Positions 58,357 through 64,000 of a stretch of 64,000 nucleotides of DNA are shown here, piece after piece. A program made the position numbers and the translations under genes. The stretch spans positions 2,376,501 to 2,440,500 of the forward strand of contig WAEK01000002.1 in assembly GCA_011634665.1 (NCBI GenBank). The letters run 5' to 3'. Numbering within the stretch: position 1 is the stretch's first letter; each line of letters opens with the position of its first letter. The notes under the pieces are model-generated. The model did not search any database and was not told the origin of the DNA. It saw only the letters and a program-made list of their open reading frames with translations. Source of the DNA: Mortierella sp. BCC40632 (Eukaryota > Mortierellomycota > Mortierellomycetes > Mortierellales > Mortierellaceae).

Positions 58357-61300
58357 AGAGAGAGAGAGAGCCCTGGCCAAGATAGAAAAGAACTTCCCAA
58401 ACGCGCGCTCTGCACTGCACGCGTGAGAGAGAGGCGCGAGGAGGGGGATCTTGCCCTCAAGAGCACGAACGAGCCCCTACTCTCGTCTTCTTCTTTGAGC
58501 TCTCGCTCGCCCAGCGAGGCAAGCCGTTTCGGTGCTCACTCACCACACTCAACGATTGAGTTGTAGGCCGATGATTTGGTCCACAGACGCAAAAGGAGAA
58601 AGTGCAAATTTACTCCGCGGAAATCTCGGACTCCTTTTTCTCCTCCTTTCGTTGTTACCCGACCCGATATCCTCTCTAATGCGTGCAGAAAGAGAAAGAG
58701 GAAATAGTCAGAAAGAAAAAGGTGCAAGAAAGAGCTTATAGCGAGCAAAAGAAGAGCAGCAGGACAAACAAGCTTAATTTGTCTTTTGGTTGTTGGTGTT
58801 CAGCTATCGCGAACATGCAATTACATGTATGCATTTATCCATCTTGCCTGTCAGCCCCACTTGGGGAAAAAAAAGAAGCTTTTGTTGGAAGGAAAAGGCG
58901 CCAGCTTTTCCTCCTCTCTTGCCTAGAGATAGGGAATCCGATAAGAGCATTCTTGGGTTCAGTGCGATCGCAGTTTGGCATTTTTGATATGAGCAGCTTG
59001 CTGCGTCTCCTTTCCTCCATAACACTTTCCCCCTGACTCTGTTGTCTCGACCGGTCGGTGGGCGTTGATCACCGATTGCCAAGGATTAGGGCGGAGGACC
59101 TGTTTGAGGTAGAAAGTCATCCACCTCCTCTCCCTCTTTCCAAGGGAAAGGTGCAGGGACTCTTGAACAAAGCACACAAGGCACACAGGTTTCATTTTTC
59201 TTTTTCTGTTCCTTCTGCCCCTCTCCCTTGTCCCTCCCTTTTCTCGGCGTCTGTGGGTACCCATCCACTACCCAAACATGAACAGGCTGCTGCACAATGC
59301 TGTGCAAGTATAGTCGTGAGAGTGGGGAGAGAGAGTACCAATCAATTGCTTTACCCTGTCCGTCCTACGATAGTTAGCTTCCCACTCCGCTTTGGAAACC
59401 AAGGAGGTATCTTTTTGCCAACAATTGTTCTTCCAGCAGGACCCAACCTGGTGGTTGCACTAGTGTGATAGACTACTCTGGCTCATTAAATCAATAGGAC
59501 ATATTGCACATCCTTCAAAGAAAGAACATAATGAGCAGCACATGCACGAATCTCTCTCTCCTCCCCCCAAACGCATTGGATGCGATAAGTGATCAGCAGT
59601 GCTCTTTGGTCCATGTTATTTTGTTGCTGGGCTGGGCGAAAGGGCACCTTTGGTTCTCTTTCTCTCTCTCTCTCCCTTCCAAAAGCCGAAAGAGCGCGTG
59701 TATGTGTACAAACGAACGAGAGGAGGGGATGGGAGCGAAAAGCGAGACAAAGAGCGTGTGTGTGTGCTTAATGCATTGGCATCCTTGCTGGCTATTGTGC
59801 AGCCTTTTTTTTTTTTTTTTTTTGCTTCCCTGTCTTGTTATGCCTCTTCATCAAGCTCCGCTCTTTGGCCACAAACAAACTGTGCTCGTTTGTACTCATT
59901 GTTGTGCTCCTAATGCTGTTTTCATTCTTTCTCTTTATTATTCTTTGTTGTTATTTGGAATAGGTCTGGCCAAGGGAATAACAGAGAGGCGGCGGACTCG
60001 GGCGAGACGAGCCTAATCAACACCCCCCCCAAAGGGATAGGTCATACGACTGAAGAGAGGGGGGAGGGGGGAAAGACACCACACGCAAAGATAGACAAGT
60101 TAGAACAACCAGAGTTCCTTTCCCACTAGCTTCATTTTCTCTCTCTCTTTTCTGTTAGGTCTCCAACGAAGGGTTATCAGGACACAAAGGGTAGACCCTC
60201 TGGATTTTTTTTTTTTTTTTCGGGCCGCGCCCAAAAAGAACGTTCACAAAGGATCGGACCACAAACAACTCTGTCCTGCTTGGGGGCTATTTTCCCTCCT
60301 TCCCACCGTGTGAAAAAGGTAAGGCCCCGGCGATTGCTTAATTAAGATTTGAGTGAGAAAAAAAAAAGAAGAGAAGTGAGCGTTCTTTGTTGCCCTTTGT
60401 CCAAAAGACTCATTCGGATGACTAACTGACTGACAATAGCTCAGTCTCGGTCAATTACAGCTCCTCCCCTTCTCCATCCTTTTCCTCCTCTTCCTCTCTC
60501 TCCCCACCACTCCCGAAACTCATCCCGCCAGTTAGGCCTGCTTGGAGCCATAGTAAAAGGGATGTACTGTGGTACGAAAGGCCTTCTAGACGACTGTCGA
60601 CGAGACTGGCGAATGGCGCAGAGCCTGGGAAGTTTGCGCGCGGGTATAAACGAATGAAAGAAGGTGGGTGTGGAGAGAAAGGAATTGAGGGGTGGTGGTG
60701 AAGAGGGAAGACAGGAGGAAGTGGAGAAGCGTGCGACATATGAGAGGTGTAGCACCATGGCCCGTTTCACCAAACAACCTCCTTTCCTCATTCTCTCCGC
60801 CTTCCTTCCTCTCCGTAACCCCCTCTCATTCCTTTGGAGAAAGAGAACACACACATTCTCCACAGTTGGCTGCCACGGAATCTGCAAGTCCAATATGGGT
60901 TGGGCCTCTTTTTTTTTATATCTCCACTACAAACATCGCTGAGGACGTGCCTTCTTGCTCTCCTCTTTCTCTGTGGATGATTTTCCCCGCACTGTCTCCA
61001 GAGTTTCGAAGCCCAGGTAGAAGGGAGAAAATGTGTAAGAGCGATAAAAGAGAGACGGATAAAGTGGGAAAGAGACGGAAAGACAAGGGAGCACTTCAAG
61101 AGACCAGACAAGATTGAAGACAAGGTCAACAAGGCCAGTGGGGATCATGCGGGGAACAAAACAGGCATGTCAATCCCCCTCTCCCCATGGTCCTTTGGAA
61201 AGATCGGACTTTTTTTTTTCTTTTTTTCTTTATCTTTCTTTCTTTCTTATTGTTGCTGGGCTGCTGGGCCAGCAGACAAAAAAGTACGCCAACATCCGAT

Positions 61301-64000
61301 AGACAACCAAATAGACGCAGGACACACCACACCACAATGCGCAAGAGGAGAGAGCTAGTGACAAAAGAGCCAGCTCGGATGTGGAAAAAAATGGTCCAAA
61401 GCGGTGCTTCGGCTGGTCCTTGTCCGCTCACAACCGACTCATTGTGCTCTCTCCCTTTCTTCCATTCTCCTGCTGCTAAGGTGCTGAACCAGGCGCCATA
61501 TTGGCAAAGAGGCCAGTCTCTCCAGACGAGACAAAGAGCTACATGACGAGTTCATTCTCCTGCTCGGATTGAGTCAGCCAAGTAATCTATCCGAACTGAA
61601 GGCGGAAAGCCTAGAAAGAAGAAAGAGAAAGTAAAAGAGAGAGGAAGGAAGAGGGATGGGTGACACACAACAAAGAATTTCTTGCTCACCCTTCTCCTCT
61701 CTTCCCACTCCTCACTCCTCTCTCACTCATTTTCAAGTCGAGTTTGTATATCTATTGTCCTGGTTTACTCTCCCTCGGGTTCTCTTTTCACTTTTCCTTT
61801 GTACCTCGGTTCCATAATAGCAGCACAACACAACATGCACGCGGGTCCGTGATCGAGGATTATCAAATGTGGTTCCTCTCTCTGCTTGTCCAAGCATCGT
61901 CCGACTAGCTGACCCAACGCGGACAAGACAAAAAAAAAAAAAGAAGAAAAGGCGACGCCTCTAGAGACAATAATAGATACTGGAGAGAAAGGAAAAGAGA
62001 TGGAAGCCCAGAGACCCTCGCCCTCGCTTTCAATGAAGTTCAGGGGCGGAAGAGAGGAAGGGAAGAGGGACAGGAGCAGGTGAGGATAGAAGTGAGCGAT
62101 GGGAAAGAGATGAACGTGAGAGTAGAGCACGGCGCATGCGCGTGCGCGCGTGTATGTATACTTGTGCGTGAATGTTGTGTTGTGGCTCGAGAGAAGGGAG
62201 AGTGAGATGAAGCGAAGAACTGATAGACGATGAGCTCAATGGGACACGATCGGGATGTGGGGACATGGGCCTCTGGGTGGACTGGTTTGGAGTGAGAAAA
62301 AGAAGGTGGTTGTCATGGTACTTTGCTGTAGAATGGGTTAGGACACAAAACACGCAAATAAATGCGCGCACACGCGTGTCTACACAGTGTCGCACTGTTC
62401 CTGAAGGGAAGGGGGGTGGCGTCTGCCTAAAAGTGAAAAGTGAAGACCTTGCCAGGGGAGGGGGCGTACATTCAAATCTGTCGTGTAAGATAGGGTCGAA
62501 AAGAGAGGGGCCAAAGGTGTCCAAGGCGCTTGGAACGTTGCGCATCAGTGGATAGAAACGACGGCGGTGTGTTTGACCAATGCCAAGTTGATGGGTCCGG
62601 ATAAGCCGGTACGATGGACTGTTCGATGGAGATCGGGCATGGCGGCTCTGACAGGTGAGAGCGCCCATCCCTGGCGCTGGGTGCTTTGCGATGGTGCGTG
62701 TGGCAGCTGGCACGCAATAAGATATGCTTCAGAGCATGCACCACCCCTGTGAACGAGCAAAGAAAAAAATTAGAAGAGAAAGCGTTCACCGGTCCTCTTC
62801 CTTCTTCTCCCTACCTACTCTGAGAGCAAGGCCAACAAGAAAAAAAAAATAAAAAAAAAAATAAAAAAAAAGAGCATTGCGGCACAAGGTATTAATGCGT
62901 GCGACCGAGAGAGGTTATACAAAGTGTACAAGACTTCGACTCTGTCGGCGGAGCAATTCACTCTTTTGAGTGGGCCTATTCAATCCATGCGATTGAATCC
63001 TCGTTCATCCAAGCATTTCAAATGACAAAACGGAAATACACTGGCAGGTCTGTTGCTGTGTGCGTGTGCGTGTGTATGAGAGCTTGAAGAATTGTGTGTG
63101 TGTAAATGTGTGTGTGTGTGTGTGTGTCTGTATGTGTGTGTGTGCTCAGGCTAGGAAAGAACGTCCGTTCGGTCCATGTTTCTACAACCGGGAGAGGGAG
63201 AGGTCGGAGGGGCTAACATGGACGAGGCCCGCAGGGGTCTCGAAGACGACCCTGTCATTTTGACCCTGTACAGCGGACAAACAGGGCCACACGTCTTTCT
63301 CTACTTCTCTTCCACCCTCACAGACGCCGATGACGACGATGGCGACGGTGCGGAAAGAATGAACTCGCCAAAAGGGTGAAAGAAGGTGCATCATTCTTTC
63401 AGCCCAGCTGTTTTTGTCCTTCTCCTTTTTTCTTTTCTTTCTCTCTTTCGTATCGCTGGCTCGGTCGAGGAACATGCAGCTTGCAGCCTGCAGCAAGACA
63501 GCACGATGCACATTCTGGGCAGCAGCGAACACACACACACACACACACACATAGACACACACATAGACACACACATACGCATTGGACTTTCCACGCAATA
63601 AAAGACGATCGTGCGTGCTTGTGCCTGCTGCGTCTCTCTGTGGAAGAGTGTGTGAAAAAGCTTGAGAGTCAGGGGCAGAGGCAGGGCGAACGAGTAAGTA
63701 GAAGCAGCGAGATGGGTTCAATCCGCAGACGAGCAGAGCCAGCCGCCGGCAGCCAGTGGCGGCGGTCTCGAGTCCACCGGAATGAATCCGAGTGAATAGC
63801 CCGGATGGAAAGCACTGGGCAAGCGGAGCCGGACAAGAAAGGCGACGCGCAGACAGGAGCAAGCGAGCGAAATAGAATAGAATGCGGGCTGCATCGAGCC
63901 CGTACCAATGGCCTAGCGCTGCACAAATGTGCGTTGCTCGTTGGCTCTTTGCAGTTAAGGAAACCTTGTTGGCCTTGCCTCGCCCGCTGGCCTTGTCAGG
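56383..64000. other. 7.6-kb region with no recognisable gene
   Basis: I read both strands and found no domain, no splice-consistent exon chain and no RNA gene. It holds A/T homopolymers (56371-56402, 56852-56881, 57091-57104, 59805-59823, 60206-60220), GT-rich stretches (58146-58192, 63098-63142), (GA)n at 58321-58374, an interrupted A-run near 62840-62870 and a CA run near 63531-63550. It could be long promoter sequence of a gene beyond the window. Confidence 0.4.

Noticed and set aside
60441..62713. Several long minus-strand frames near the end of the window
   Set aside because: They are Pro/Ser/Arg/His biased readings of CT-rich intergenic sequence without domains, and overlapping frames are similarly open.

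Overview
The window reads as nuclear DNA of a fungus. Protein genes are split by short GT-AG introns, encode long Ser/Gln-rich disordered proteins, and include eukaryotic housekeeping genes (mitochondrial NADH-cytochrome b5 reductase, tRNA-His guanylyltransferase, a ChaC-type glutathione cyclotransferase). The style (many A/T homopolymers, GA/GT/TA microsatellites, non-LTR retroelements, MULE-type transposons) fits an early-diverging lineage such as Mortierellomycota; that placement is inference from style, not from a marker gene.

Layout. 1-3660: degenerate LINE (family A here) with reverse transcriptase, RNase H and zinc-knuckle remnants, then a second tail copy. 3869-5686 (-): MCR1-like cytochrome b5 reductase in six exons. 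8034-9464 (+): Ser-rich gene of unknown function. 9640-24905: a dense repeat island built from a second LINE family (B), its orphan 3' tails in both orientations, and a 9.4-kb element (12010-21412) bounded by near-identical inverted arms of about 330 bp. Inside that element are a zinc-finger/coiled-coil gene, a 20-bp minisatellite, an Ulp1 (C48) SUMO-protease-like gene and a Mutator-like (MULE) transposase with FAR1-type, DDE and SWIM domains. 26034-31647 (-): a two-exon gene for a Ser-rich protein of about 1,830 residues. 36456-38196 (-): THG1, divergent from 38862-42378 (+), an 1,108-residue coiled-coil protein. 44743-46975 (+): membrane RING-H2 protein. 47391-48883 (+): TEX30/KANSL3-like alpha/beta hydrolase, convergent with 48967-51744 (-), a Gln-rich protein with three copies of an acidic motif. 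54933-56382 (+): ChaC-like gene in five exons. The remaining 7.6 kb shows no gene.

The most interesting system is the 9.4-kb inverted-repeat element. A MULE transposase and an Ulp1-like protease are adjacent on the same strand and framed by palindrome-rich arms. The two LINE families each end in a short hairpin followed by poly(A) and appear to have repeatedly invaded the same neighbourhood. The exon structures of MCR1, THG1, the RING gene and ChaC were checked for splice phase by hand; the Ulp1 gene, the transposase, the hydrolase and the 1,830-residue gene each have one junction that does not resolve cleanly.
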